This document shows positions 18,034 through 27,113 of a DNA stretch of 64,000 bases, piece by piece. The stretch is from CBDFKK01 sp965248815 (GTDB lineage: Bacteria; Pseudomonadota; Alphaproteobacteria; SMXP01), in contig CBDFKK010000006.1 of assembly GCA_965248815.1 (NCBI GenBank), positions 303,169 to 367,168 on the forward strand. The letters are read 5' to 3'. Made by a program: the position numbers and the translations under genes. Position 1 is the first letter of the stretch; the number at the start of each line of letters is the position of its first letter. Below the pieces are notes generated by a model. That model was not told the origin of the DNA. It searched no databases and saw nothing but the letters and a program-made list of their open reading frames with translations.

Positions 18034-18041
18034 AGTGTCAT
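18034..18041. repeat. Target site duplication of IS copy B, right copy
   Basis: Exact second copy of the octamer at 16513-16520, abutting the right end of copy B. Collapsing the two copies rejoins comEC in frame across LHMTLVGG. Confidence 0.88.
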
Positions 18042-19100
18042 GTGAAGGCCCGAAATGGCCAATAAATGCGCGAGCCCTGATGCCCGCAGAGAGTTAACTA
18101 CGGCATCGGGAATGGCTTCGCGATCGCCGGTCAATAGCGCGGCTGCGATCGCACCCTCTGAACCGGGCAAGGACGAGCGAATGTGTTCTGCAATGGCTTG
18201 ACGAAAACCTCGAAGAGCGCCTGCAGCTCGAGAGAGCAAACCGTTGGATCGAGACATGGGGCTCGTGTCGGGTGTGCTGACTGAATAACCCACCGCCCCG
18301 ATGCGCTCGAACCAGGCACGCCGCGCAAAATCAAAACCGTCAGGCGAAACCGGCCCCGGAGGAGGCATCAGCATGACCCGCACCTGAAAGCCCATCGCGG
18401 GTGTTATTTCCGCTAACCGTTGGTGCACCGACACCCTCACGCGCACCGGTAGGTCTTGGTCTGCAAGGTTTCCGATCCGGTTCGGCGCAATGACAAGGCG
18501 CCAATCGCCTTCCGGCTGGCGCGCCGCACTCTCAATCCAGCCTTCGAGCGACACTGGTCCAATCTCTCGCTGCAGCACCGGAGCCGCAACGTTTAAAGTA
18601 CGCAATTGGCTTACAACAAAGCCGAGTGTAATGGTGAAAACAAAAATGCTGGCGACAAATGCCGCATAACCAAGTTCAGGTGATCGCTCTTCCCAGCGAC
18701 GCCGCATGACAGTGATCGCAGCAACCGCAAAGGCGACAAGACCAACAGATGTGAGACCGGCCGAAAGTTGAGGCTCATACGTCAGGGAAAAGTAGCCGGC
18801 AATCCCGAGACCTAGAGCCACCGGTATCCACATCAACCAGCGATCACGATCCGCCCAAAAGCAGGCGCGTACGAAGCGTCCGGCGCGACGCAGGCCTTCC
18901 ATCCACAAATCGAGTGCGCCCGCAAGACTTCGGCGACATTGCCTCCAATCGGACAAGAACGCCCAACCGCGACCCAGCATAAGTTTTCTACCCAACGGCG
19001 GCGCGGTGCCTTAGCCTTCGACATATCAATGTGCTAAAACATCGGCGCATTTCGGGGAGTCCCCCGTTCTTTGTCCTTCATCATAGCCCCGAGACCGTGC

Positions 19101-20519
19101 ATGTTGCCAGCATCCGCACCGATAACGCGTTTTGCGCCCTCACCCACCGGTATGCTGCATATTGGATCGGCTCGAACGGCACTCTTCAATTGGCTCTTTG
19201 CCCGCCGCTATAGCGGCCGCTACCTCCTGCGCATCGAGGATACGGATCGAAAGCGATCTACTGATGCGGCCAAGTCCGCCATCTTGAATGGCCTCACTTG
19301 GCTGGGTCTCGATTGGGATGGGGATGAGATTTATCAATCGGAACGCTCCGATCGACATATCGAGGTTGCACAGAGCTTGCTCGATCAAGGCAGGGCCTAT
19401 CCCTGCTACTGCACTCCCGACGAACTAGAAGCGATGCGCCAGCGCGCGCGCGCGGAACAGCGACCGGCAGTCTATGACGGCACATGGCGTGACCGAGATC
19501 CTTCCGAAGCTCCTTCCGATATCAAGCCCGTCCTGCGTTTTCGCGCAAATCATGACGGCGAGACAATCATTCACGATCAAGTCCAAGGCGACGTTTCCGT
19601 CAGCAATAGTCAAATCGACGACTTGATTATGTTAAGAAGCGATGGGACACCAACCTACATACTGTCGGTCGTGGTCGACGATCATGACATGGAAGTGACC
19701 CACGTTATTCGAGGCGACGATCATCTCACCAACGCCTTTCGCCAAAAGCAGATTTATGAAGCTCTCAGTTGGCAGCCCCCTGAATTTGCACACATCCCGC
19801 TGATACATGGGCCTGACGGCGCCAAACTGTCCAAGCGCCACGGCGCCCTCGCCGTTGAAGCCTATCGTGACATGGGCTATTTGCCGGCCGCCTTGCGCAA
19901 CTATTTGTTGCGTCTGGGCTGGTCGCACGGTGATGACGAAATCATCTCAACTGGACAAGCTCTTGAATGGTTCGATCTCGACGCGATCGGGAAATCTCCG
20001 GCTAGGTTCGACTTCGACAAACTCGATCATTTGAACGCTCACTATATGCGTGACACGCCAAACCAAGATCTGGCCGCGCTGGTCTCAGGAATTCTGAAGC
20101 AGCAAGGAATAAAGCTAGACCACAAGGCTGAGAGTCGTTTGGTCAATTTAATGCCACAACTCAAAGAGCGTGCTAAAACCCTGCTAGACATTGCAAATAG
20201 CTGCACATTCTTAATTGCGAAGAGACCTTTGGATTTAACAGAAAATGCCAAAAAACTGTTAGAAAATGAAACGAAGGAGATGCTTTTTACCCTATGGCAA
20301 GATTTAGATGCGTCCGATCTTTGGTCGGCCGAGGCATTGGAAGCCCGCATTCGGGAATTTGCCGATAAAAAAGGGATGAAATTTGGCAAGGTAGCGCAGC
20401 CGCTGCGCGCTGCACTAACCGGTGGTCAACAGTCCCCTGGCATTTTCGATGTTATGGCTGCTCTCGGCCGTGAGGAATCACTGGGCCGCATTGCCGACCA
20501 TGCAACGACACCGAACTAA
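19101..20519 (+). CDS. gltX: Glutamyl-tRNA synthetase
   Basis: Charges tRNA-Glu, and possibly tRNA-Gln where the amidotransferase route is used. The 472-residue class I synthetase has the HIGH-type motif in FAPSPTGMLHIGSA (residues 11-24) and the KMSKS-type loop KLSKR (242-246), followed by a helical anticodon-binding domain. The ATG at 19101 is preferred over the TTG at 19071 because family members begin a few residues before TRFAPSPTG. Alphaproteobacteria often have two gltX genes, so this may be one of a pair. It is divergent from comEC and followed by gltA after 59 bp. Confidence 0.95.
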   Translation: MLPASAPITRFAPSPTGMLHIGSARTALFNWLFARRYSGRYLLRIEDTDRKRSTDAAKSAILNGLTWLGLDWDGDEIYQSERSDRHIEVAQSLLDQGRAYPCYCTPDELEAMRQRARAEQRPAVYDGTWRDRDPSEAPSDIKPVLRFRANHDGETIIHDQVQGDVSVSNSQIDDLIMLRSDGTPTYILSVVVDDHDMEVTHVIRGDDHLTNAFRQKQIYEALSWQPPEFAHIPLIHGPDGAKLSKRHGALAVEAYRDMGYLPAALRNYLLRLGWSHGDDEIISTGQALEWFDLDAIGKSPARFDFDKLDHLNAHYMRDTPNQDLAALVSGILKQQGIKLDHKAESRLVNLMPQLKERAKTLLDIANSCTFLIAKRPLDLTENAKKLLENETKEMLFTLWQDLDASDLWSAEALEARIREFADKKGMKFGKVAQPLRAALTGGQQSPGIFDVMAALGREESLGRIADHATTPN

Positions 20520-20578
20520 GCATTTTTGCAGGCGGCCTCAGCCGGCTCGATACATAACAATTTTGGAGCGACAAACAT

Positions 20579-21886
20579 ATGGTAGTTAAGGCGAAAGAGC
20601 TTGACGGTGGCGCGAAATTAGAATTTGGAGACAAGCAGATTGCGCTTCCGGTATTTCAGGGCAGTCTTGGTCCTGACGTTGTTGACGTGCGCAATCTGTA
20701 TACAGAAACAGGCGCTTTCACTTACGACCCTGGATTTACGTCCACTGCCAGCTGCGAATCCTCCATTACGTTTATCGACGGCGAAAAGGGTGTCTTGCTT
20801 TACCGTGGATATCCCATTGATGAACTTGCCGAACAAGGCAGCTTTCTCGAAACTTGTTTTTTGCTGTTGTACGGCGAGCTTCCCAACAAAAAGCAAATGG
20901 ATGAGTTCGACAAAGCCATCACCTATCACACCATGGTGCATGAGCAACTCACGAATTTCTTTAGAGGCTTTCGAAGAGACGCGCACCCCATGGCCATTAT
21001 GGTTGGCGTGGTCGGGGCTCTTTCCGCTTTCTATCACGATTCAACGGACATTTCCGATCCGCACCAACGAATGATTGCAAGCCGGCGCATGATTGCAAAA
21101 ATGCCGACCATTGCTGCAATGGCCTTCAAATACTCCATCGGCCAGCCGTTCATCTATCCACGCAACAATTTGGACTATGCAGAAAACTTTTTGAATATGT
21201 GCTTTGGCGTGCCTGCCGAAGACTACAAACCGAGTCGGACATTGGCCCGCGCGATGGATCGCATATTCATCTTGCATGCCGACCATGAACAAAATGCTTC
21301 GACATCGACGGTTCGGCTCGCGGGTTCATCGGGCGCTAATCCGTTTGCTTGTGTTGCCGCAGGTATTGCATGCCTTTGGGGTCCAGCCCATGGCGGCGCC
21401 AATGAGGCCGCCCTCAATATGTTGAGCGAAATCGGTACGGTCGATCGCATTCCCGAATATGTGCAACGGGCTAAAGATAAAGACGACCCCTTCCGCCTCA
21501 TGGGCTTTGGTCATCGCGTTTACAAAAACTACGATCCGCGCGCGCGCGTCATGCAGCAGACTTGCCATGAAGTTTTAGATGAGTTGGGTATAGAGGACGA
21601 TCCGCTTTTGGAAGTCGCTATGGAGCTCGAAAAAATCGCCTTAAATGACGAGTATTTTGTTGAAAAGAAATTGTATCCCAATATCGATTTCTATTCAGGC
21701 ATCACGCTCAAAGCGTTGGGCTTTCCAACCACCATGTTCACCGTGCTCTTTGCCTTAGCACGAACCGTCGGCTGGATTGCGCAATGGGAAGAGATGATCG
21801 AAGACCCCAATCAGCGCATCGGGCGTCCAAGGCAGATTTATACAGGCGAAGGCAAACGCAGTTACGTGCCGCTATCCACAAGATAA
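20579..21886 (+). CDS. gltA: Citrate synthase (type II)
   Basis: Condenses acetyl-CoA and oxaloacetate to citrate, entering the TCA cycle. The 435-residue length and the N-terminal extension before YDPGFTSTASCES match hexameric type II enzymes. Active-site residues sit in LHADHEQNASTSTVR, GPAHGGANEAAL and GFGHRVYKNYDPRA. GGAG stands about 12 bp before the ATG at 20579. It converges with lpxB across 49 bp, where no clear terminator hairpin was found. Confidence 0.97.
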   Translation: MVVKAKELDGGAKLEFGDKQIALPVFQGSLGPDVVDVRNLYTETGAFTYDPGFTSTASCESSITFIDGEKGVLLYRGYPIDELAEQGSFLETCFLLLYGELPNKKQMDEFDKAITYHTMVHEQLTNFFRGFRRDAHPMAIMVGVVGALSAFYHDSTDISDPHQRMIASRRMIAKMPTIAAMAFKYSIGQPFIYPRNNLDYAENFLNMCFGVPAEDYKPSRTLARAMDRIFILHADHEQNASTSTVRLAGSSGANPFACVAAGIACLWGPAHGGANEAALNMLSEIGTVDRIPEYVQRAKDKDDPFRLMGFGHRVYKNYDPRARVMQQTCHEVLDELGIEDDPLLEVAMELEKIALNDEYFVEKKLYPNIDFYSGITLKALGFPTTMFTVLFALARTVGWIAQWEEMIEDPNQRIGRPRQIYTGEGKRSYVPLSTR

Positions 21887-21935
21887 GTCGTTAACGCCGG
21901 CTAAGTTTGGTGCTGACGGTCTTTAGGTGGCCCTA

Positions 21936-23141
21936 TTAACTTATGCCTACAATTTCAAGCACTGTCTTTGCTGCACGAATACTGGGTTTTTCGCCTTCAA
22001 CCGTTAGTTCATCAACGACCGTTTCAAGCAGCGCAATCTGTGTCGCGCGGGCCTTTCTGTCCTGGAGCAATTTCTCCAGTGCATCGGCCATGAGTTCGGG
22101 TTGACAGTACTCTTGCAAGAATTCCGGCACGACTTCGCGCCCCAATATCAAATTGGCAAGAGTAATAAAGCGTACCAAAATCAAGTGACGGTAAATCATG
22201 GCACCGAGCCGCCCGATCTTGTAACCGACAATCATCGGCACTCGTGCAATCGCAAGTTCAAGCGCGACGGTACCCGATGTAGCCAGCGCCACGGTGCTCG
22301 CATCGAATGCTGCAAATCTCTCTTCCTCGCCTGTGACAATCGATGTCCGCCACGGCCATTCCTTTATGGCCTCGGCAACTTTGTCGTGAACGTTTGGCAC
22401 GGTTGGGATAACGACGCTGAAAGACACTTGTCGATCTGCTAACACATCAAGGGTTTGACGGAACAGTGGCAACATATATTTGATTTCGCCGCGACGGCTT
22501 CCCGGTAATACGCAAATTAGAGTTTCGTCTTCAGGAATGTCATTCTGACGTCGAAACGTGCGACCGCTTCCGGCGACGGGATTGCGTTCAGTTACCGGGT
22601 GACCAATATAAGTGGCCGGCAACGATGCCTTTTCATAATATGCGGGTTCGAATGGCAGCAATGTCATGACGTGATCGTAAGCGCGCGCCAATTTGAAAAT
22701 TCTGTTAGGCCGGCTTCCCCAAATTTGGGGTGACACAAATTTGATAATGGGGTTCCTAAAATTTTTGTTCTTAAGTCTCTGGGCCAACCATTGATTGAAT
22801 TCTCCGCTATCGATCAACACAATCGCGTCTGGAATGGTTTCAAGCGCATGGTCTGCAATTTGACGAATTCGTTTCAAGTTGTTTGGGATCGTGCGAAGAA
22901 CTTGTGAAACCCCAATCAATGCAATCTGATCAAAATCGAAAAGGCTATTGAGGCCCTGACGTGCCATGATCGGACCGCCGACGCCGGAAAAAGTAATTTC
23001 ACCATCGAACAATTGCTTTAAGGCAACCATCAATTGCCCGCCAAGAGCATCCCCCGAAGGTTCACCCGCAACCAGCAAAACTTTGAGCCTATTGTTACTG
23101 GTAAGGCCTGAAGACGGTTGCAAATCTATTGAATTGGTCAC
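21936..23141 (-). CDS. lpxB: Lipid-A-disaccharide synthase
   Basis: Joins UDP-2,3-diacylglucosamine and lipid X to form the lipid A disaccharide at the inner membrane. The 401-residue GT-B glycosyltransferase shows VAGEPSGDALGGQLM at the N-terminus, FSGVGGPIM, the sugar-nucleotide region LPGSRRGEIKYMLPL and ATSGTVALELA. The GTG start overlaps the lpxI stop (GTGA at 23138-23141). It is the last gene of the lpx block. Confidence 0.96.
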   Translation of the reverse strand: MTNSIDLQPSSGLTSNNRLKVLLVAGEPSGDALGGQLMVALKQLFDGEITFSGVGGPIMARQGLNSLFDFDQIALIGVSQVLRTIPNNLKRIRQIADHALETIPDAIVLIDSGEFNQWLAQRLKNKNFRNPIIKFVSPQIWGSRPNRIFKLARAYDHVMTLLPFEPAYYEKASLPATYIGHPVTERNPVAGSGRTFRRQNDIPEDETLICVLPGSRRGEIKYMLPLFRQTLDVLADRQVSFSVVIPTVPNVHDKVAEAIKEWPWRTSIVTGEEERFAAFDASTVALATSGTVALELAIARVPMIVGYKIGRLGAMIYRHLILVRFITLANLILGREVVPEFLQEYCQPELMADALEKLLQDRKARATQIALLETVVDELTVEGEKPSIRAAKTVLEIVGIS

Positions 23142-24025
23142 TTTGTCGTTCTGTCGTACGGAAATCCGAAAACGAACATGCCATAATCGTCTGCAGCACG
23201 CCCAACGGCGTCTCGATCAATGACCAGCACTCCGCCCGCGGCACAAGCAATGCCAGCCAATCCGGCCTCTGCCGCTTTTTTTACAGTCCTGACGCCGATT
23301 ACAGGCAGGTCAACACGCCGCTCTTGTTCGGGTTTTGGCATTTTTACGAAGACACCGCTGCGTTTCTCAGTGCTGCGGCTCTGGTCGCGTGAAAACCCCG
23401 CGCATCTTTCAAGCATGGCATCTGTGCCTTCCACGGCCTCTACGGCTAACACGTGCTGATGTCTCACAACTGCACCTTGGCCGATATCCAGTTGCCCTAT
23501 CTGCTGAACGACTTCAACTGCATATCGGATATCTTCAGAGTGTTCATCGGCCGGACGAATCTGACCCAAAGCACCTTCCTCCATAATGAGCTCGCTCAAC
23601 ACGTCGTTGATGCCGACAATTCTAAATCCTTCTTCTTCGAAAGCATCGACAACAAGCTTCATGATTGCGTCATCGCCACGCCGAAATATCTTTAAGATTT
23701 TTGCGACCAGAGTTGCGCCCGCACGGTCTACTTTTAAATTTTTAAAATTTGGGCGATGCACGCGGCCCGCCATAACGACATCGACACAATCTTCAGCTTG
23801 AAGAACTTTGTAGGTGTTTCCCATGGTGCCAAGCTGTGTCCAGCCATGCTCGAAAGATGTAATGTCCGCGTCCAATACAAGTCCTTCTATGCCGACTACA
23901 AAGTATGGCTTCTTGGCCGAGCGATAGGATTCCGCAATGAGCAACGGCAATCGCCCCTGTCCAGCAATAATGCCGAGTTTCGAAACCTTCGTTTCCTCGC
24001 CCGTGAAGGCAGTCGTGTCGCTCAA
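23138..24025 (-). CDS. lpxI: UDP-2,3-diacylglucosamine pyrophosphatase LpxI
   Basis: Cleaves UDP-2,3-diacylglucosamine to lipid X and UMP, the alphaproteobacterial replacement for LpxH. The 295-residue protein has LGIIAGQGRLPLLIAE, VVMAGRVHRPNF, FRIVGINDVL and DLPVIGVRTVKKAAEAGLAG, all typical of the former DUF1009 family. The only usable start is TTG at 24025, which overlaps the lpxA stop as TTGA. The position between lpxA and lpxB is as in Caulobacter. Confidence 0.95.
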   Translation of the reverse strand: MSDTTAFTGEETKVSKLGIIAGQGRLPLLIAESYRSAKKPYFVVGIEGLVLDADITSFEHGWTQLGTMGNTYKVLQAEDCVDVVMAGRVHRPNFKNLKVDRAGATLVAKILKIFRRGDDAIMKLVVDAFEEEGFRIVGINDVLSELIMEEGALGQIRPADEHSEDIRYAVEVVQQIGQLDIGQGAVVRHQHVLAVEAVEGTDAMLERCAGFSRDQSRSTEKRSGVFVKMPKPEQERRVDLPVIGVRTVKKAAEAGLAGIACAAGGVLVIDRDAVGRAADDYGMFVFGFPYDRTTK

Positions 24026-24822
24026 TTGTCGGCATCCTGACTAGGCGGCAGGACGATCGATCGATTTGAGGCGCCTCGAATGAATTCTACGATCTCCATG
24101 ACTTCGTGATTGCTGGCGAACTGTAGAGCAACATCCTGGATCCGCTCTTGGAACATACCTTCTTGTGCAAAGAGTAGGCGGTAGGCATTGCGCAGATCAT
24201 GAATCTTGTCGCGCGAAAGACCTCGCCGCTTCATACCAACGATATTGAGACCGACGAGGCGAGAAAAACCATGAACCGAACCGTAAGGGATAACGTCCGC
24301 TGTAACGGCAGACATACCGCCAATAAAAGCAAAATTGCCAATTCTGCTATGCTGCTGAACGGCCGACAGACCTCCCAGCATGACATGATTGCCCACTGTT
24401 ACGTGTCCTCCCAAAGTGGCGTTGTTGGCAAATATCGCGTTGTCCCCAACGACACAATCGTGAGCGATATGGCTTCCAACCATAAAGTATCCGTTATTAC
24501 CGACGATGGTCTCGTTATTGTCCAAAGCGGTACCGGGATTCATTGTCACATGTTCTCGAATAACATTGCTTTCGCCGATGACGAGCCTGGTTTTTTCTCC
24601 TTCATATTTCAAATGTTGAGGCGGATGTCCCAGCGAAGCAAAAGGATAAATCACACATCCCTTGCCGATGTGTGTATTGCCCGATACGACAACATGGGAG
24701 ACTAGGCGAACGCCATCTTCCATTTTGACATCCGGCCCAACGACACAATACGGGCCAACGTCCACATCCTGCCCGAGCTGCGCACCGTCCTCGATAATGG
24801 CTGTCGGATGGACGCTTCTCAT
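24022..24822 (-). CDS. lpxA: Acyl-ACP-UDP-N-acetylglucosamine O-acyltransferase
   Basis: Performs the first step of lipid A synthesis, adding a 3-hydroxyacyl chain to UDP-GlcNAc. The 266-residue protein is built of left-handed beta-helix hexapeptide repeats (IIEDGAQLGQDVDVGPYCVVG and following) and has the catalytic His in IAHDCVVGDNAIFANNATLGGHV. A helical C-terminal domain follows. It overlaps fabZ (ATGA at 24819-24822) and lpxI by 4 bp each, so translation is probably coupled. Confidence 0.97.
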   Translation of the reverse strand: MRSVHPTAIIEDGAQLGQDVDVGPYCVVGPDVKMEDGVRLVSHVVVSGNTHIGKGCVIYPFASLGHPPQHLKYEGEKTRLVIGESNVIREHVTMNPGTALDNNETIVGNNGYFMVGSHIAHDCVVGDNAIFANNATLGGHVTVGNHVMLGGLSAVQQHSRIGNFAFIGGMSAVTADVIPYGSVHGFSRLVGLNIVGMKRRGLSRDKIHDLRNAYRLLFAQEGMFQERIQDVALQFASNHEVMEIVEFIRGASNRSIVLPPSQDADN

Positions 24823-25319
24823 AATTGCCTCTGTTGTTCATTTCGGTCGACGGCCATTGCCGCATAGTCTGCTTCCACAGCGACTTGGCCGTTAACCAGC
24901 GCTTTGCCTCGGAATTTGCGGACCGGACCGTGAGATCTAACCAGCTCGATCGGAATTCTAAGTGTGTCGCCCGGCACGACGGGTCTGCGAAAACGAGCTC
25001 TGTCGATCGACATAAAGAAAGCAAGCTTGTCTTCCATAGTCTCCGGTTCGGAAAATACCGACAATGCGATTGCTGTTTGCGCCATCGCCTCGATTATGAG
25101 AACGCCTGGCATTACTGGACGTTCGGGAAAGTGGCCTTGAAAAAATGGTTCGTTAATCGTCACATTCTTAATGCCAGTTGCCGATTTACCCGCCCGCAAA
25201 TCCTCTATTCGATCGATCATTAAGAACGGATATCGATGCGGCAAAAGCTGCATCAACCGCTCGATGTCTGCGCTTTCAACAATTTCTTCTCTTAAGTCGC
25301 TTACCATTTCATCAGACAT
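24819..25319 (-). CDS. fabZ: 3-hydroxyacyl-ACP dehydratase FabZ
   Basis: Dehydrates 3-hydroxyacyl-ACP in fatty acid elongation, competing with LpxA for the same substrate pool. The 166-residue hot-dog protein has LLPHRYPFLMIDRI and the active-site pair His63 (GHFPERPVMPGV) and Glu77 (IIEAMAQ). The start at 25319 (MSDEMVSD) is chosen because the frame upstream overlaps non-conserved sequence near lpxD; the ribosome binding site is weak. Confidence 0.95.
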   Translation of the reverse strand: MSDEMVSDLREEIVESADIERLMQLLPHRYPFLMIDRIEDLRAGKSATGIKNVTINEPFFQGHFPERPVMPGVLIIEAMAQTAIALSVFSEPETMEDKLAFFMSIDRARFRRPVVPGDTLRIPIELVRSHGPVRKFRGKALVNGQVAVEADYAAMAVDRNEQQRQL

Positions 25320-25354
25320 CGAACTATTCTCTGGTTCTTGAATGAACAATCTTG

Positions 25355-26383
25355 TTAGCTTTTGCGCTTCGGCTTCTTGGCCAAACGTCTCAGTGTGGCT
25401 ACCTCTCGCCGCCATTCTGCAATTGGCCTGGCTGGAAAACCACCATAGGCGAAACCTCCTGACAGATCGTTTGTCACACCGGATCTGGCGGCCACTTGAG
25501 CACCTTCACCAATCTTCACATGATCAGCCACACCAACTTTTCCGCCCAACACAACATGATCTTCTAACACGACGCTGCCAGATAGGCCCACTTGGGAGAC
25601 AAGGATACAATTCCGACCAATTCTGCAATTGTGCCCAATCTGAACCAGATTATCTATTTTTGTCCCTGCGCCGATCACCGTGTCATCCGCCGCTCCACGA
25701 TCGATGGTCGAGTTGGCCCCTATTTCAACATCGTCTTGAATGATAACTCGTCCCACTTGAGGGATTTTGACATGTCCGGCTGAACTCGAAGCGTAGCCAA
25801 ATCCATCTTGGCCAATTTGGGAGCCGTTGTGAATTCTTACATTGTCGCCAATCAGGCAATAGCAAAGGGAAACGTTGTGTCCGACATAGCTGTTCGCACC
25901 AACTCTGACCCCCGATGCCAAGACGGAGTTAGCGCCGACAAAGCAATCGTCTCCAATCTCAACGTCGTCTTCAATCGTCGCGCCGGCCGACACGACGCAG
26001 CGGTTTCCAAGGCGTGCTCCGGCAGCGATATTGGCTTGATTGCTGATGACGGGGGACGCCGGCGGCCCGGTTAGAACGCGCGAAGCTACCAAGGCATATG
26101 CTTTTTCGGGATCAGCTGTCCTCAACACGCACATGGACTTTGGTGCGCCGTTGGCATGCGCGGCTTTAATAAAGCAGGCGCCAGCTCGTGATGAAACAAG
26201 ATCCTTTAGATATTTTTCCTCACTAACGAAGCTAATATCTGCCCCGGTAGCAAGATGAAGCGGCGCCGCACCAAAGATTAATTGCTGAGGATCCGCGCCC
26301 GACGGCAAATCTGCTTCCGTAAGCTCGGCAATTGCCTCAAGCGTCAGCGGCGTTGTCTTGGGATAGAACCGATGATCCAACAT
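25355..26383 (-). CDS. lpxD: UDP-3-O-acylglucosamine N-acyltransferase
   Basis: Adds the second acyl chain in lipid A synthesis. The 342-residue protein has an N-terminal uridine-binding domain (about residues 1-105) followed by hexapeptide repeats (IAAGARLGNRCVVSAG and following), with the catalytic His in DNLVQIGHNCRIG. It sits between ompH and fabZ on the minus strand, the standard bamA-skp-lpxD-fabZ-lpxA order. Confidence 0.97.
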   Translation of the reverse strand: MLDHRFYPKTTPLTLEAIAELTEADLPSGADPQQLIFGAAPLHLATGADISFVSEEKYLKDLVSSRAGACFIKAAHANGAPKSMCVLRTADPEKAYALVASRVLTGPPASPVISNQANIAAGARLGNRCVVSAGATIEDDVEIGDDCFVGANSVLASGVRVGANSYVGHNVSLCYCLIGDNVRIHNGSQIGQDGFGYASSSAGHVKIPQVGRVIIQDDVEIGANSTIDRGAADDTVIGAGTKIDNLVQIGHNCRIGRNCILVSQVGLSGSVVLEDHVVLGGKVGVADHVKIGEGAQVAARSGVTNDLSGGFAYGGFPARPIAEWRREVATLRRLAKKPKRKS

Positions 26384-26475
26384 TTCGCCGCCAGACTATG
26401 CTCAACGCGCCTCGTTAAGCAACGAAACTGTTGGCTCATGACCCATGTCACTTAGCGCTGGACGAGCGCGGCCTT

Positions 26476-27111
26476 TTATTCTGCGGTGGTTTGTGTGACC
26501 TCGCCGCTATCTGAGACCTCAAGCTTCACCCGCTCAAGCTTAACTTCCTTCAGCTTTTCATTGAGCCGCTTCAGCGCAACGGGAGTGACGTCGATATCTG
26601 GGATTGCGAACATCACGTTTGAGCGGTCGACTAAAATTGTCGCTGATCGCTCAGTTATGATGTCTCCGAGGATAGGCTCGAGGGCCTTGCCAATTTCAGC
26701 TTGAGCGTTAGCTAAGGATGCCTGAAATTCCCTATTCTTGATCTGCTGAGTGACCTCGAAATCCCGTTGCTTTATTTGCAATTTCTCAGCTCGCTCCTGC
26801 AAAACTTCAGGAGCCAGCAAAGATTGCTGGGAGATCAATTGCTCTTCTTCTTTTTTAAGTTCGTCAAATTCGCCCTGGAGTTCCTTGGCAATCGTTTCCT
26901 GAAGTCCCTTGGCCTGTTCGGCAATATTCTTACCGGCATCAGATTCACCAAGCAGCTGTGCCCGGTCGATAACCAGAATGATAGGTATCGTCACCTGGGC
27001 TTCGGCCCTGGGGATGAATGAGCCGATCCCAGCCCCTGCAACTGCAATGGTAGAAAGTCCAATGATGGCGGCAGTGATACGCACTGCTTTGAGTTGCCAA
27101 ATACTTGTCAT
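26476..27111 (-). CDS. skp: OmpH/Skp periplasmic chaperone
   Basis: Periplasmic holdase for outer-membrane proteins on their way to BamA. The 211-residue precursor has an N-terminal hydrophobic signal ending at about RAEAQ, a short beta region (IPIILVIDRAQLL) and a long coiled coil (about residues 55-140) typical of Skp tentacles. It starts 2 bp after the bamA stop. The C-terminal tail after SNVMFAIPDIDVTP is longer than in E. coli, as is common in alphaproteobacteria. Confidence 0.9.
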   Translation of the reverse strand: MTSIWQLKAVRITAAIIGLSTIAVAGAGIGSFIPRAEAQVTIPIILVIDRAQLLGESDAGKNIAEQAKGLQETIAKELQGEFDELKKEEEQLISQQSLLAPEVLQERAEKLQIKQRDFEVTQQIKNREFQASLANAQAEIGKALEPILGDIITERSATILVDRSNVMFAIPDIDVTPVALKRLNEKLKEVKLERVKLEVSDSGEVTQTTAE

Positions 27112-27113
27112 GT

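Larger units (their letters stand above)
13594..18995 (-). pseudogene. comEC: comEC (DNA-uptake channel), interrupted by two IS copies
   Basis: ComEC/Rec2 is the inner-membrane channel for single-stranded DNA in natural transformation. Three segments remain, in order on the minus strand. 18995-18034 has an N-terminal membrane region and DUF4131-like domain and runs into the competence domain, ending SGLHMTLV. 16512-15908 is the multi-span competence domain. 14375-13594 holds the last spans and a soluble tail ending ITAVR. Removing both elements and one copy of each target duplication leaves 2349 bases, exactly 783 codons, in frame across both joints (LHMTLVGGLIF and GLEQLALVPMAW), so the gene was intact before the insertions. 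No metallo-beta-lactamase domain is seen at the C-terminus. The start could be TTG 18995 or ATG 18980. The gene is divergent from gltX. Confidence 0.9.

Noticed and set aside
21887..21935. Bidirectional terminator between the convergent gltA and lpxB
   Set aside because: I looked for a hairpin with flanking A and T runs and found none that is convincing.
26456..26470. GCGCT-GGACG-AGCGC hairpin between skp and lpxD as a terminator
   Set aside because: On the minus strand it has no T-run after the stem and lies inside a conserved operon, so termination there is unlikely.
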